From Frankia sp. AiPa1 (GTDB lineage: Bacteria > Actinomycetota > Actinomycetes > Frankiales > Frankiaceae): a stretch of 64,000 bases of DNA. Positions within the stretch are counted from its first letter, which is position 1. Every line of letters starts with the position of its first letter. The notes below the pieces were generated by a model. That model was not told where the DNA came from, made no database searches, and saw nothing but the letters and a program-made list of their open reading frames with translations. The DNA lies in NCBI RefSeq assembly GCF_023243075.1, contig NZ_JALKFZ020000180.1, positions 1 to 64,000 on the forward strand, written 5' to 3'. This document shows, piece after piece, positions 28,074-36,742 of the stretch. Both the position numbers and the translations under genes were made by a program.

Positions 28074-28712
28074 GTGCCACCAAGGAGAGCGGGCTCCAGG
28101 CCTCTCAAGCGAAAAACCCAGATACGCCCCCTGAAAAGGACTATTGTCATTTTCTGCGAGGGCGAGCACTCTGAACCCGACTACATCAATGGTGTAAAGC
28201 GGCTACCCGAGGTGGCGGCCAGTACGTCCATCAGCATCGAGATCGATCCTGAGCGCGGAGTACCGCTGAAGCTGGTCCAGCGGGCAATAGTGCGCAGCCG
28301 GGAGCCGGAGACCGACGAGTGCTGGTGCGTCTTCGATGTGGAATGGCCAGAGAACCATCCAAATCTGGCACAGGCCGTAAGCCTCGCCCATCAGCACGGC
28401 ATCAGGGTCGCGATATCCAATCCCTGCTTCGAGCTGTGGCTTCTTCTTCACTTCGAGGACTACCGCCGCTTCGTGAACACCAAAGAAGTGGAGCGGCGAA
28501 GTATGAAGTGGGACGGCCGGACCGGCAAGCACATTGACGCCGCCCAGTACATGTCACGAAGAAAGACGGCCATCATCCGTGCTCGGGCTCTGGAGGCCCA
28601 GCACGAACAGAACGGCGTGGCCTTTCCCAACAACAACCCGTCGTCATCCATGGCCGACCTTCTACTGGCAATTGATCGCCAGTCGGCAACGGATGGCGTC
28701 CACCCATCCTGA
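28074..28712 (+). CDS. RloB / AbiLii-like protein with TOPRIM-like fold
   Basis: A 212-residue RloB-family protein. Hallmarks are IVIFCEGEHSEPDYING near the start (TOPRIM-like glutamate), VFDVEWPENHPN (acidic pair), the conserved NPCFELWLLLHF and a late NNPSSSMADLL. Lysine- and arginine-rich residues precede the domain. It is the presumed effector of the RloA-like ATPase encoded immediately upstream; this family is associated with abortive infection. GTG at 28074, five bases after the upstream stop, gives a family-like N-terminus and implies one transcript. The direct repeats that follow at 28712 begin right at its stop codon. Confidence 0.85.
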   Translation: MPPRRAGSRPLKRKTQIRPLKRTIVIFCEGEHSEPDYINGVKRLPEVAASTSISIEIDPERGVPLKLVQRAIVRSREPETDECWCVFDVEWPENHPNLAQAVSLAHQHGIRVAISNPCFELWLLLHFEDYRRFVNTKEVERRSMKWDGRTGKHIDAAQYMSRRKTAIIRARALEAQHEQNGVAFPNNNPSSSMADLLLAIDRQSATDGVHPS

Positions 28713-28767
28713 CCGCCAGACCGCCAGACCGCCAAACCGCCAGACCGCCGGACTGACAGACCGCCAA
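28712..28767 (+). repeat. 8-bp tandem repeat array
   Basis: Seven units of accgccag, with single-base changes in some, run from the RloB stop codon to 28767. Units of 8 bp would shift frame if translated, and the stretch is non-coding. It may be a slippage product at the junction between the RloAB module and the destroyed exporter. Confidence 0.7.
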
Positions 28768-28973
28768 GGATCCGCTCGGACTGCCTTCGAGCTGGACCGA
28801 AAACAGCGGGTGCAGGCAGGGTAGCCCGCTGTCTCACATCGGATCGAGGGTGCTCCATCACCTGCTCCGTCACAGCGATGTGACCCCGGGACATAAAAGT
28901 GCCTCCTTCCGCAGGTCGCCATGGTTACACACGATGGGCCCCGTAACAAAATCGCACCTGACAAGGGAGTCCC

Positions 28974-29084
28974 ATGTCCGCTCAGACCACGCGCCCGCGA
29001 GCGGGGGGCACGTCTCGCTGGCTCTCACTCGCGATCCTCTGCACCGGCCAGCTGATGGTGATCCTCGAAGTCAAACCCAGCTGA
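28974..29084 (+). pseudogene. N-terminal fragment of a DHA2-type MFS exporter
   Basis: ATG at 28974, with ribosome site aaggga, opens a 36-codon frame. It reads SRWLSLAILCTGQLMVIL, the first transmembrane segment and start of motif D1 of EmrB/QacA-type exporters, where DVTIVNVALP should follow. Instead the frame runs into EVKPS and a stop at 29082. The matching C-terminal tail of such an exporter appears about 1 kb downstream, fused to a nucleotidyltransferase frame. The gene has therefore lost its middle, apparently by insertion-deletion involving the AbiE-type pair. Confidence 0.7.
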
Positions 29085-29341
29085 CCTACCAAGCCTGACC
29101 AGGCGTTCCCTCATGTCGGTCAACCAGTGGAGCGAGGTCGGCCCCGGGGGGCTCGGGCCTCCTCCGAGTGCCGCGGGGGCAACACCTCGTCGCGCGCCTG
29201 GAAGGGACGCGAAGGGCCGTTCTCGTACCACGCGGTGATCTACTCGGTGGCGCCGATGAGGGTAAGCCTGGGCCTGGTCTACTGTGAAAAGGGGAAGTGC
29301 ACTCTTCGGAGCAGGGACCGGTCTGGGAGGTGGTGTCGAGG

Positions 29342-29698
29342 ATGAGCGGTATGCCATCCGGTGGGCCGCCGCCGGGCTCGCGGTACGCCGACGTGCGTCC
29401 CTACGCGATCGCGAACTCCTTGGACGAGCTGCGGGGTCCGACCTCGGGAGTGGTCGTTCTGGATCGGTGGTTGGACTGGTCGGGCTCAGCTCGGTACGAC
29501 CTGACGAACCCCGGCCGTCTCACCCGGATGTACGAGACGGTGCTCCGTGAGGCGTCCAGGACTGCGGATCTGTCCCGCTGGCTGGAGGGATCCACGCTGA
29601 TCCGGCTCTGGGGTGACCTGGTTCTTCCCCCGCAGGTCCGTAGCCGCTGGGAGGCCCGGTTCCCCGAGTTGGCCGTCGGGCACCCGTCCGCGGCCTAG
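29342..29698 (+). CDS. Conserved hypothetical partner of AbiEii-type nucleotidyltransferase
   Basis: A 118-residue protein whose core (RPYAIANSLDELRGPTSG, then LDWSGSARYDL and ETVLREASR...LWGDLVLPPQVR) I associate with the small protein found directly upstream of AbiEii-like nucleotidyltransferases in actinomycetes, where it probably acts as the antitoxin. ATG at 29342 has gggagg 11 bases upstream; GTG at 29297 is an alternative. The downstream gene starts seven bases after its stop. The protein itself looks intact, unlike its partner. Antitoxin function is inferred from gene order. Confidence 0.6.
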   Translation: MSGMPSGGPPPGSRYADVRPYAIANSLDELRGPTSGVVVLDRWLDWSGSARYDLTNPGRLTRMYETVLREASRTADLSRWLEGSTLIRLWGDLVLPPQVRSRWEARFPELAVGHPSAA

Positions 29699-29705
29699 CC
29701 AGGCG

Positions 29706-30239
29706 ATGGCCCAATCCCCGCCGATCCACTTGCGACTCGCCCGGATCGGGCTCCAGGTCGGCGGCCCGTACGGCTTTGCCCTTGCCGGCGGCCACGCCGT
29801 CGCGGCCCACGGGATCCTCCAGCGGCCGAGCGAGGACGTCGATCTGTTCGCCGACTGGGACCGGCGCGCGGACTTCCCTGCCGCTGTTAACGCGATGATC
29901 GCGGCATACCGAGCAGACGGTCTCGAGGTCGAGACAGAGCTTCGGAACGAGCTGATCGCACGGCTCCACGTCACCGAGCCAGACAAGCCCGACGAGGTCC
30001 ACCGGGTGGAACTGGTCGCCAACTGGCGGATCCAGCCCCCGGTGCACCTGGGCACAGGCGGCACGCAGGCACTGACCAGTGGCTACCAGCTCCCCTTCCG
30101 AGTCGGTGCCGGCTTCGTCCTGGCCGCCCTGGTCGTCGCCGCGGCCGTGCTGCGCACACCGCCCGCGCCCCGGAGCACGCAGGTCGCCCCGGGGGATGCG
30201 ACCACTACTCAGGCCGAGTCGGAGACCGTCTTGGCCTGA
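29706..30239 (+). CDS. Chimera: truncated AbiEii-like nucleotidyltransferase fused to an MFS C-terminus
   Basis: This 177-residue frame joins two unrelated proteins. Residues 1-115 are the N-terminal half of an AbiEii/MenT-like nucleotidyltransferase toxin, with GGHAVAAHG and RPSEDVDLF forming the catalytic core. From about residue 116 (base 30051) it changes to GYQLPFRVGAGFVLAALVV, the last transmembrane helix and hydrophilic tail of a DHA2-type MFS exporter. The C-terminal half expected of AbiEii is absent. Together with the exporter N-terminus at 28974, this shows that a TA module replaced the middle of an exporter gene and lost its own 3' end. It may be translated as a membrane-anchored toxin fragment or be dead. 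Confidence 0.75.
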   Translation: MAQSPPIHLRLARIGLQVGGPYGFALAGGHAVAAHGILQRPSEDVDLFADWDRRADFPAAVNAMIAAYRADGLEVETELRNELIARLHVTEPDKPDEVHRVELVANWRIQPPVHLGTGGTQALTSGYQLPFRVGAGFVLAALVVAAAVLRTPPAPRSTQVAPGDATTTQAESETVLA

Positions 30240-30639
30240 CCCACCTCGGACAGCAGCACCGGTGACCGAGGCGCTCGACGGGGCTACTCCGGGTTCTGGG
30301 CCTGACAGGTATTCCTACAGGTCAACGCGAGTGGCGAGCCCGGCAAGGCCGATCCGGAGGCGGCCCACAGGTGCCCACCTCATCAAGGTCGGCCATCCCG
30401 CGCCTGCGCCGGAACCCATGGCCCGAGCCTGCTGACCCGGCGCGCCCCGCAGCAGACCTCGCCGAGTAGCGCAGGTCCGTGAACTGGGTAAACGCAGAGT
30501 CGCCTTCTTTGACAGCGGACGGCCACGCTGTTCCCTCGCGGTAATCGGCTGCCCCTGTTGTTGCCCCGGACTCCGTCCGGCTACCCTCAACCGTCACGAG
30601 AAATCACGGACGCGGCACGGTCCGACAGGGGGTGAGGCC
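30240..30639. other. Intergenic stretch with a possible DUF397 remnant
   Basis: No intact gene is seen. On the minus strand, around 30440-30590, two overlapping frames read ADYREGT and then VAVR followed by SKEGDSAFTQFT. Together they resemble the core of DUF397 proteins (VEVA...VAVRDSK...LTFT), which are small partners of XRE regulators in actinomycetes. The match requires a frameshift near 30520 and lacks a clean start, so I read it as a decayed copy. Confidence 0.35.
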
Positions 30640-33147
30640 GTGACGGAGGTTCAGTCTGCCCGCGGCGAGGATGATGCGGGTGGCCGCTCCTTACGAGACA
30701 GCCCACGCGACATCGATGCTCTCCGGGCTGCCTGCACACGCGGCCTGAGCAACCGGACGATGGCCGAGGAGGTGCTGCGCACCTGTGATTTCCCCGTCCA
30801 GAGACTACCGATGGACTCGCAGAGCGCCGAACGCCTCTGGGTGGACGTCTTTCGCCTGATCGAAGTCGGCATCGTCGTCCAGGAAACGGTGTACCGGCAA
30901 CTTCTCGGTGAGCTCGCTCGCCTCTATCCGGGAGATGACGCGGTCAGCGAGCTGAGGGCGAAATACCTGCCGCCCAGCACGCCAGCGACCACCCAACCAC
31001 CACCTACCCAGGCTCCACCGGCCCGGGCGCAACCCGAACCGCCGGCCGGACAGCGACCGCGCGGCTCCCCTACCGGCGAGACGACAGTGCCCAGCCAACG
31101 CGCGGACAGTCCGGTCGCACAGACCCCAGCCGGGCCATCTCCAGACCTGAGCACGCGGCCAGGCCAGTACACGGGCAAGGTTCCGCGCCGTCGGCGCGGG
31201 TTCGGTGGGCTGGTGCCGGTGGTGGCGGGTGTCATGGCCGTTGCCGTGGCCATGGCCGGAGGATGGCTGATCGTCAGGGCGGTCCGCGGCGAGGGTGGCG
31301 CCTCGTCGTGTACGGCGCCGAAGGACAGCACCTCGGCGCTGCAATGGCATGACGGTGAATGCGTCGGGTACAGCGACGGCACGTTCGCCTTCGGCGAGGC
31401 CGGCGACGACCACACGGATCGTTCCGTGGACGATCTGGTTGCCGTCCAGCACCTGATCGGCCGGCAGAACGCCTGCGCGGACGATCTGCGCCGTCGCAGC
31501 CCACCGTCTGGACGGCCGTTCATCACGCTGGTCTACTTCGCCGGGCTCAGCGCCTCCGGCGACACAGGTGGGAACTGGGCCGCCGCGCAGGTCGCGGAGC
31601 TTGAGGGGCTGCTCACCTGGCAGCGGCACCAGAACATCGTCGCCCACAACCCGCCGGACCCGTCGTGCCAACCAGCGCCGGCGGACACCAGCCCGCCCAA
31701 CTCGCGCGAGTATCTCGGCGAGAGCACCGAGCAGGGCGGACCGATCGTGCGTGTCGTCGTCGCCAACGGCGGGTCGAAGATGCGCCTCGCGGGCCAGGTC
31801 GGCCGCCTGCTGGTGGACTTCGCGCGCAGGCCGGACGAACATGTCGCGAGCGTCATCGGCCTGGACCGGACGCTCCCGTCGACGAAGCAGGCGATCACCG
31901 ATCTCGGCAAGGCCGGCATCATCACGATCGCCACCACACTGAGCGGGGACAACCTCGCCCAGCTCTCCCCATCCTATTTCCAGCTCGTGCCGCAGAACAC
32001 CCGCGAGGCGCTGGTGGCCACCCGCTACGCCGCCTGGACGGGCCGATCCCAGATCGAGGTCTACTTCCCGAACCAGGACTGCTCCGACAGCAGCACTCCT
32101 CCCACGGACGACGACTACATCCAAAGCCTCGTGTTCGACACCCAGGCAGCGGCGGGCGTCACCAGCGTCCAAGGCAAGCCTCTACAGGTCACCCTGCACG
32201 GGTGGAAGCGGACGGGAACCTGTGAGTCCCCCGGGGACCTCCAGGCGTACTTCGCCCGGGAATGCGCCAGGCTCGGCGGTGCCGGAAGCTCCGGCGGCCG
32301 GAACCGCCTGGTTTTCTATGCGGGACGGCAGGAGGACTTCGGCGACTTCCGGACCGGAATGGCCAGCTGCCTGGACACGGTTGCCGGGCCGAGCCCGAAC
32401 GGAGTGCTCGTCCTCGGCGACGACGCCGTGATCCGCTATGTCACGCAGATGGGCGGCTACGAGTCCGGCCATGTGATCTTCCGGCTCATCTCCAAGGGCC
32501 CGGCACCGACCCTCGCCGGAGCGTCCTGCGCGAACGGAGAGCTCGCCCGCACCATCGACGCCGGGCGTTTTCCGTTCCAGCTCGATTCCGACCTGCCCGA
32601 ACTGTGTACCCGGCTGAACGCGATGTTCACCTTCACGACCGGCACTCCCCCCGCGGCATCCGACGGGTCGGCGCCCCCGACCGGCGCGACGGGTCCGTCC
32701 TCCGCCATCGCCGCCTCCGCCGGGTCGCCCAGGCTCAGCCGGCCAGTCACGCAATGGGTGGACGAGCGGATCGCCCTCGCCTACGACGCGGCGAGGCTCA
32801 CGTTGAACGCGGTCTGCCGCACCGTCGACGATCTCAACGCGACCTGCCAACCCGAACGCACCGACCTGGTCGACGCCAACGCCCTGCGCGCGTGGATACT
32901 GCGCACGCCCCAGTCCGGAACGACCGGTCGGGTCGACTTCGCGTCAGACCGCGCTGCCGACGGCAAGCAGCTTGCCGTCCTCCGGGTTGATCTCGGCCTT
33001 CAGGCGCTTCCCGATGCGCGCTGGCCACCGCCGCCCGTCACCGAGGTTGAAACCGACCCGCGGTCCACCTGCAAGTTGGTTCTCAGCGGCACACCCCCCC
33101 GTGCCACCGACTGCCTCGGTCGCGCTCTGCCCGCGCCCACAGGCTGA
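30640..33147 (+). CDS. Membrane receptor-like protein: EAD-like domain, one TM helix, external substrate-binding-like region (copy 1)
   Basis: An 835-residue protein. Residues 20-105 form a helical domain (LRAACTRGLSN, then ERLWVDVFRLIEVGIV and LARLYPGDDAVSEL) whose pattern resembles effector-associated domains, small adaptor modules of bacterial conflict systems. A Pro/Ala-rich linker and one transmembrane helix (about 188-212, VVAGVMAVAVAMAGGWLIV) follow. The remaining 600 residues should be outside the cell. They contain a type 1 periplasmic-binding-like core (IVRVVVANGGSK; HVASVIGLDR; GIITIATTLS; YFQLVPQN) and paired cysteines such as CTAPKDS...DGECVGYSDG. This suggests an external ligand sensor signalling inward. 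GTG at 30640 follows an agggggtgag ribosome site. A paralogue starts 20 bases downstream. Confidence 0.7.
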   Translation: MTEVQSARGEDDAGGRSLRDSPRDIDALRAACTRGLSNRTMAEEVLRTCDFPVQRLPMDSQSAERLWVDVFRLIEVGIVVQETVYRQLLGELARLYPGDDAVSELRAKYLPPSTPATTQPPPTQAPPARAQPEPPAGQRPRGSPTGETTVPSQRADSPVAQTPAGPSPDLSTRPGQYTGKVPRRRRGFGGLVPVVAGVMAVAVAMAGGWLIVRAVRGEGGASSCTAPKDSTSALQWHDGECVGYSDGTFAFGEAGDDHTDRSVDDLVAVQHLIGRQNACADDLRRRSPPSGRPFITLVYFAGLSASGDTGGNWAAAQVAELEGLLTWQRHQNIVAHNPPDPSCQPAPADTSPPNSREYLGESTEQGGPIVRVVVANGGSKMRLAGQVGRLLVDFARRPDEHVASVIGLDRTLPSTKQAITDLGKAGIITIATTLSGDNLAQLSPSYFQLVPQNTREALVATRYAAWTGRSQIEVYFPNQDCSDSSTPPTDDDYIQSLVFDTQAAAGVTSVQGKPLQVTLHGWKRTGTCESPGDLQAYFARECARLGGAGSSGGRNRLVFYAGRQEDFGDFRTGMASCLDTVAGPSPNGVLVLGDDAVIRYVTQMGGYESGHVIFRLISKGPAPTLAGASCANGELARTIDAGRFPFQLDSDLPELCTRLNAMFTFTTGTPPAASDGSAPPTGATGPSSAIAASAGSPRLSRPVTQWVDERIALAYDAARLTLNAVCRTVDDLNATCQPERTDLVDANALRAWILRTPQSGTTGRVDFASDRAADGKQLAVLRVDLGLQALPDARWPPPPVTEVETDPRSTCKLVLSGTPPRATDCLGRALPAPTG

Positions 33148-33166
33148 TCTGGGCCGGGACACGATC

Positions 33167-35572
33167 GTGACTGACGTTCAGGCCAGCCGGGACGGCGAAC
33201 CCGGGCGCGTCATCCCCTGGAATGGCGCCGATATCCAAGCCTTGCAGCGCGCGTGCGTCACATGCCTGAGCCGTGATCATGAGGCTCGAGAGGTGTTGGC
33301 CCGGTGCGAGTATCCCGACATGCGGCTGCCGATGGGCTCGGTCACTCCGCAGGAATTCTGGTCAGGAGTCTTCCAGGAGATCCGTGTTGGCGTTCTTCCC
33401 GGTAACGAGGCGTACCGCAGCCTGCTCGGCGAGCTGGCGCAACGTCACGTGGGCAATCCCGCGGTGCGCCGGCTGGCTGCGACGTATCTGACGCCCGGTG
33501 CCCCGACTCCCAGGCCACTCGACGAGCCGATCGGGCAACCGTCCGGCAGGCCAGGTAGCCAGCCGTCCGTCCGGCCCGCCGAACAGCCGAGCGGGCGGTG
33601 GAGCGGGTGTCTCAGGCTGGGACGGCCGAAAACGATCGTCGCGAGCGTCATCGTGCTGGCCCTGGTCGCCGGCGCCGCGGTCCTCCTCACGTCACACCGC
33701 GGCGCCGGCGCATACTGTACAGCTCCGAAAGGCAGTGACTCGGTGCTGGAATGGCAGGACGGGGAGTGCATCGGGTACAGCGACGGGAAGTTCGTCTTCG
33801 GCGAGCACGGCAACGACCGCAGCAGTCGCTCCGTGGACAATCTGGTTGCCGTCCAGCACCTGATCGCTCGACAGAACGCCTGCGCTGAGGTTCTGCATGC
33901 GCACAGCCCGTCCTCGAACCGCCCGTTTGTCACCCTGGTCTATTTCGGCGAGTTCAGCGCACCGAGCGGCGCCGCAAGCGACTGGGCCGGATCTCAGGTC
34001 GCAGGGCTCGAGGGACTACTCACCTGGCAGCGCCACCAGAACATCATCTCCTACCGCTCATCGGATCCGTCGTGTGCAGCGGCGCCGGCGGAAACCAACC
34101 CGCAGAACTCCGCCGCCTATCTCGGGGAGAAGCAGGAGCAGGGCGGCCCGATCGTACGGGTCGTCCTGGCCAACGGCGGGTCGTTGATGCACTCGGCCGA
34201 CCACGTCGGGCAGCTGTTGGTTCGCTTTGCCAAGAAGCCGGAGGAAAACGTCGCCAGCGTCATCGGCCTGCACCGCACGAACGCGACGACCAAGCAGGCG
34301 ATCAAAACTCTGGGTAGAAACGGGATCATTACTCTCGCCACGGCGCTCAGCGGCGACGACCTGGTAGGACTCTCCCAGAGCTACTTCCCGCTCGTGCCGC
34401 AGAACCGGCGGCAGGCGCTACTCGTCGCCCGCTACGCCGCCTGGACGAACCGTCGCCAGATCGACGTCTACTTCCCCAGCAACGACTGCTCCGGCGCGGC
34501 GACTCCGCCCGAGGATGACGACTACATCAAGGATCTCGTTCTCGACACGCCGGTCCAGGCCGCCGGCATCGACGTCAACGGCCTCCCGCTCCAGGTGGCT
34601 TTGCACGGGTGGAAACCTGTGGTCGCCTGCCAGTCACATGATGATCTTCTGGACTATTTCCGCAGGGAATGCGACCGGATCGGGGCCGGAGGCGACGGTG
34701 GGAACCATCTGGTCTACTTCGCCGGGCGTCCGGAGAATTTCGCCGACTTTCTCAACGGCATGGCCGGTTGCCTGGAAACGTCAACCGGCACAAGCCCGAA
34801 CGGTGTGCTTGTCCTCGGCGACGACACGGTGACCGGCTACGTCTCGGAGAACGCCGGACAGGATTCGAAGCAGGTGATTTTTCGGCTAGTCTCCCAGGCG
34901 CCCGCTCCCATGCTCGCCGGCGCATCATGTGTCAGCGGTGGGCTGGCACAACTTGTGGACTCGCCCAAGTTCCCCTTCCGGCTGCCATCCGCCCTGCCCG
35001 AACTGTGCACCCGGCTGAACGCCATGTTCTATTTCACGACGAACTCCCCGCCCGCGCCCATCGGGCTGTCCTCCACGCCGGCCTCATCGCCGCTCCAGAC
35101 CGATCCGCACGCATCTACCACCGGGCCCGACACCCCCACTCTCAGCCGACCGTCAGCAAACTGGGTCGACGAGGAGACCGCCCTCGCCTACGACGCAGCG
35201 AAACTCACTCTCAACGCCGTGTGCCGGACCGTCGACGACCCGTCGACCATGGATGACCTGAATGCCACCTGCCAGTCCGGACGCATCGACAAACTCAATA
35301 TTCCCGCGCTGACCGCCTGGATTCGCACCCATCCCGAGACTGGAGCGACCGGCACATCCGATTACAACGACGACGGTACGAGCGACGGCAAGCAACTCGC
35401 CGTCCTGCGTATCAACCTGAGCGACAGTACGCTCCCTGACGCCCGCTGGCCCGCGCGCGCCGTCACCAACCTTGAGGCAGATCCGCAGTCCACGTGCAAG
35501 TTCGTCCTCAGCGGTACCCCGCCGCGTGCGACAGACTGCCTCGGACGCCTCCTGTCGCCGCCCGCCCGCTGA
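33167..35572 (+). CDS. Membrane receptor-like protein, paralogue (copy 2)
   Basis: An 801-residue paralogue of the preceding gene, alike along its whole length: EAD-like domain at about 20-100 (IQALQRACVTCLSRDHEA...VFQEIRVGVL), transmembrane helix at about 154-177, and the same external region (ECIGYSDGKFVFGE; IVRVVLANGGS; ASVIGLHRT; YFPLVPQNRRQ). The linker before the membrane is shorter and richer in Gln/Pro (QPSGRPGSQPS). GTG at 33167 gives an N-terminus, MTDVQASRDGEPGR, matching MTEVQSARGEDDAG of copy 1, which supports both starts. Tandem duplication followed by divergence implies two receptors with different ligands or a heterodimer. The function is not known. Confidence 0.7.
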   Translation: MTDVQASRDGEPGRVIPWNGADIQALQRACVTCLSRDHEAREVLARCEYPDMRLPMGSVTPQEFWSGVFQEIRVGVLPGNEAYRSLLGELAQRHVGNPAVRRLAATYLTPGAPTPRPLDEPIGQPSGRPGSQPSVRPAEQPSGRWSGCLRLGRPKTIVASVIVLALVAGAAVLLTSHRGAGAYCTAPKGSDSVLEWQDGECIGYSDGKFVFGEHGNDRSSRSVDNLVAVQHLIARQNACAEVLHAHSPSSNRPFVTLVYFGEFSAPSGAASDWAGSQVAGLEGLLTWQRHQNIISYRSSDPSCAAAPAETNPQNSAAYLGEKQEQGGPIVRVVLANGGSLMHSADHVGQLLVRFAKKPEENVASVIGLHRTNATTKQAIKTLGRNGIITLATALSGDDLVGLSQSYFPLVPQNRRQALLVARYAAWTNRRQIDVYFPSNDCSGAATPPEDDDYIKDLVLDTPVQAAGIDVNGLPLQVALHGWKPVVACQSHDDLLDYFRRECDRIGAGGDGGNHLVYFAGRPENFADFLNGMAGCLETSTGTSPNGVLVLGDDTVTGYVSENAGQDSKQVIFRLVSQAPAPMLAGASCVSGGLAQLVDSPKFPFRLPSALPELCTRLNAMFYFTTNSPPAPIGLSSTPASSPLQTDPHASTTGPDTPTLSRPSANWVDEETALAYDAAKLTLNAVCRTVDDPSTMDDLNATCQSGRIDKLNIPALTAWIRTHPETGATGTSDYNDDGTSDGKQLAVLRINLSDSTLPDARWPARAVTNLEADPQSTCKFVLSGTPPRATDCLGRLLSPPAR

Positions 35573-35709
35573 GCGTCCGAAGGCACCTCGCGACAACATG
35601 GCGCCATGGCCGGGCAACGAGGGGTCAGGCGGCAGCGAGCGGTTCGTCGCAACGACCTGTGCACACAGTGTCGCGGCGGGCCGAGGCGGATCGTGGATCA
35701 GGGCCTCGC

Positions 35710-36711
35710 CTACCGCGCCGAGTCGACCGAGATCGGGTCGAACGGCGGCGGATCGGCGGAGGTCCGGTGGGTGGGCAGCGGATCGTGGGTCGGCAGCTTG
35801 TCGGGCGGCTGCCGGTCCGAGGGCGGCGGCGCGGTGTGGACGCGCTGGCGCATCATGACGGCGTCGTCCACCACGAAGGCGGGGAAGACGACCAAGGTGA
35901 CGGGATGGTCCGGATCGCAGAGCCCGAACGTCCGCTGCCGGGTGTCGTCGACGGGTTCGCCGAGATCGGCATCGAAGACCCAGTGATGCGTGAGGCCGCC
36001 TTCCACGGCGGCGGCGCGCAGCCGGGTGATCTCCAGGCCGGCATCGACCGCGGCGTTGAGCGCATCCGGGTCGACGTCGGCGGCGTCGGCGGCGTCGACC
36101 CCCGGACCAGCCAGAACGTGCGGCGCGAGCGGAACACCCGGGCGGCCCGGGTCAGCCGGGCCAGCTGTGACGATGTGGTGCAGGAGGGCCCGTAGGGTCG
36201 AGGAATCTGCCACCGAATCCGCGAACAGCACACCGGCGAACCGGCGGGCGACCAGAGCCGTCGCTGAAGTCGCCCGCCGGCCGCCGGTGGCCAGATAGGT
36301 GATCTGCTGGTCGAGGAGCCCTTCCACCCGATTGGCGATCGCCCGGTACTCGTCGTGCCGCACCGTCGAGGCCCTGGTTACCGCCGCTGTGGCGGCAGGG
36401 CGGTCGCGGGCGCGTTCCAGCTCGGTCACCCGGCCGCGCAGCTCGCGGATTTCCGCCTCGGCGGCCAGGAGACGGGCACCGAGATCCTCCCGCATCGCCC
36501 TGAAGTAGGCTTCCAGCCGCACGATCTCGTCCCCGCCTGCTCCCGCGAGGCCCTCGCCGTCCGATCGGGTGATGCCGTCCGGTCGGACGCTGTCCCCGCC
36601 GCCCGCTCCAACGGCGTGCGCGGGGCTTGCGGGGCCGATGCCGTCGCTGTCCGCCGTGCGCGTGGGCACGTCTCCGGTTGGGTCGGGATCGGCCGCCCGG
36701 AAGATCCTCAC
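35710..36711 (-). CDS. Coiled-coil protein of the kinase-Hsp70 operon
   Basis: A 333-residue protein of unknown family. A disordered N-terminus is followed at about 65-105 by a clear coiled coil (REDLGARLLAAEAEIRELRG), then a helical-to-mixed domain (VRHDEYRAIANRVEGLLDQQ) and a beta-rich C-terminal part with VTLVVFPAFVVDD, ending in a proline-rich tail. It is the third gene of an operon after a kinase and an Hsp70-like ATPase, starting 31 bases after the latter's stop at a GTG with ggag upstream. A coiled coil beside an Hsp70 recalls nucleotide-exchange factors such as GrpE, but no GrpE signature is visible. That role is only a hypothesis. Confidence 0.6.
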   Translation of the reverse strand: MRIFRAADPDPTGDVPTRTADSDGIGPASPAHAVGAGGGDSVRPDGITRSDGEGLAGAGGDEIVRLEAYFRAMREDLGARLLAAEAEIRELRGRVTELERARDRPAATAAVTRASTVRHDEYRAIANRVEGLLDQQITYLATGGRRATSATALVARRFAGVLFADSVADSSTLRALLHHIVTAGPADPGRPGVPLAPHVLAGPGVDAADAADVDPDALNAAVDAGLEITRLRAAAVEGGLTHHWVFDADLGEPVDDTRQRTFGLCDPDHPVTLVVFPAFVVDDAVMMRQRVHTAPPPSDRQPPDKLPTHDPLPTHRTSADPPPFDPISVDSAR

Positions 36712-36742
36712 GGTGCTCCGATGCTCGTCCGCGTCCGGGTGG

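Noticed and set aside
35606..35986. A plus-strand frame with a CTQC motif
   Set aside because: It runs antisense through the coiled-coil gene, has a single Cys pair and no ribosome site.
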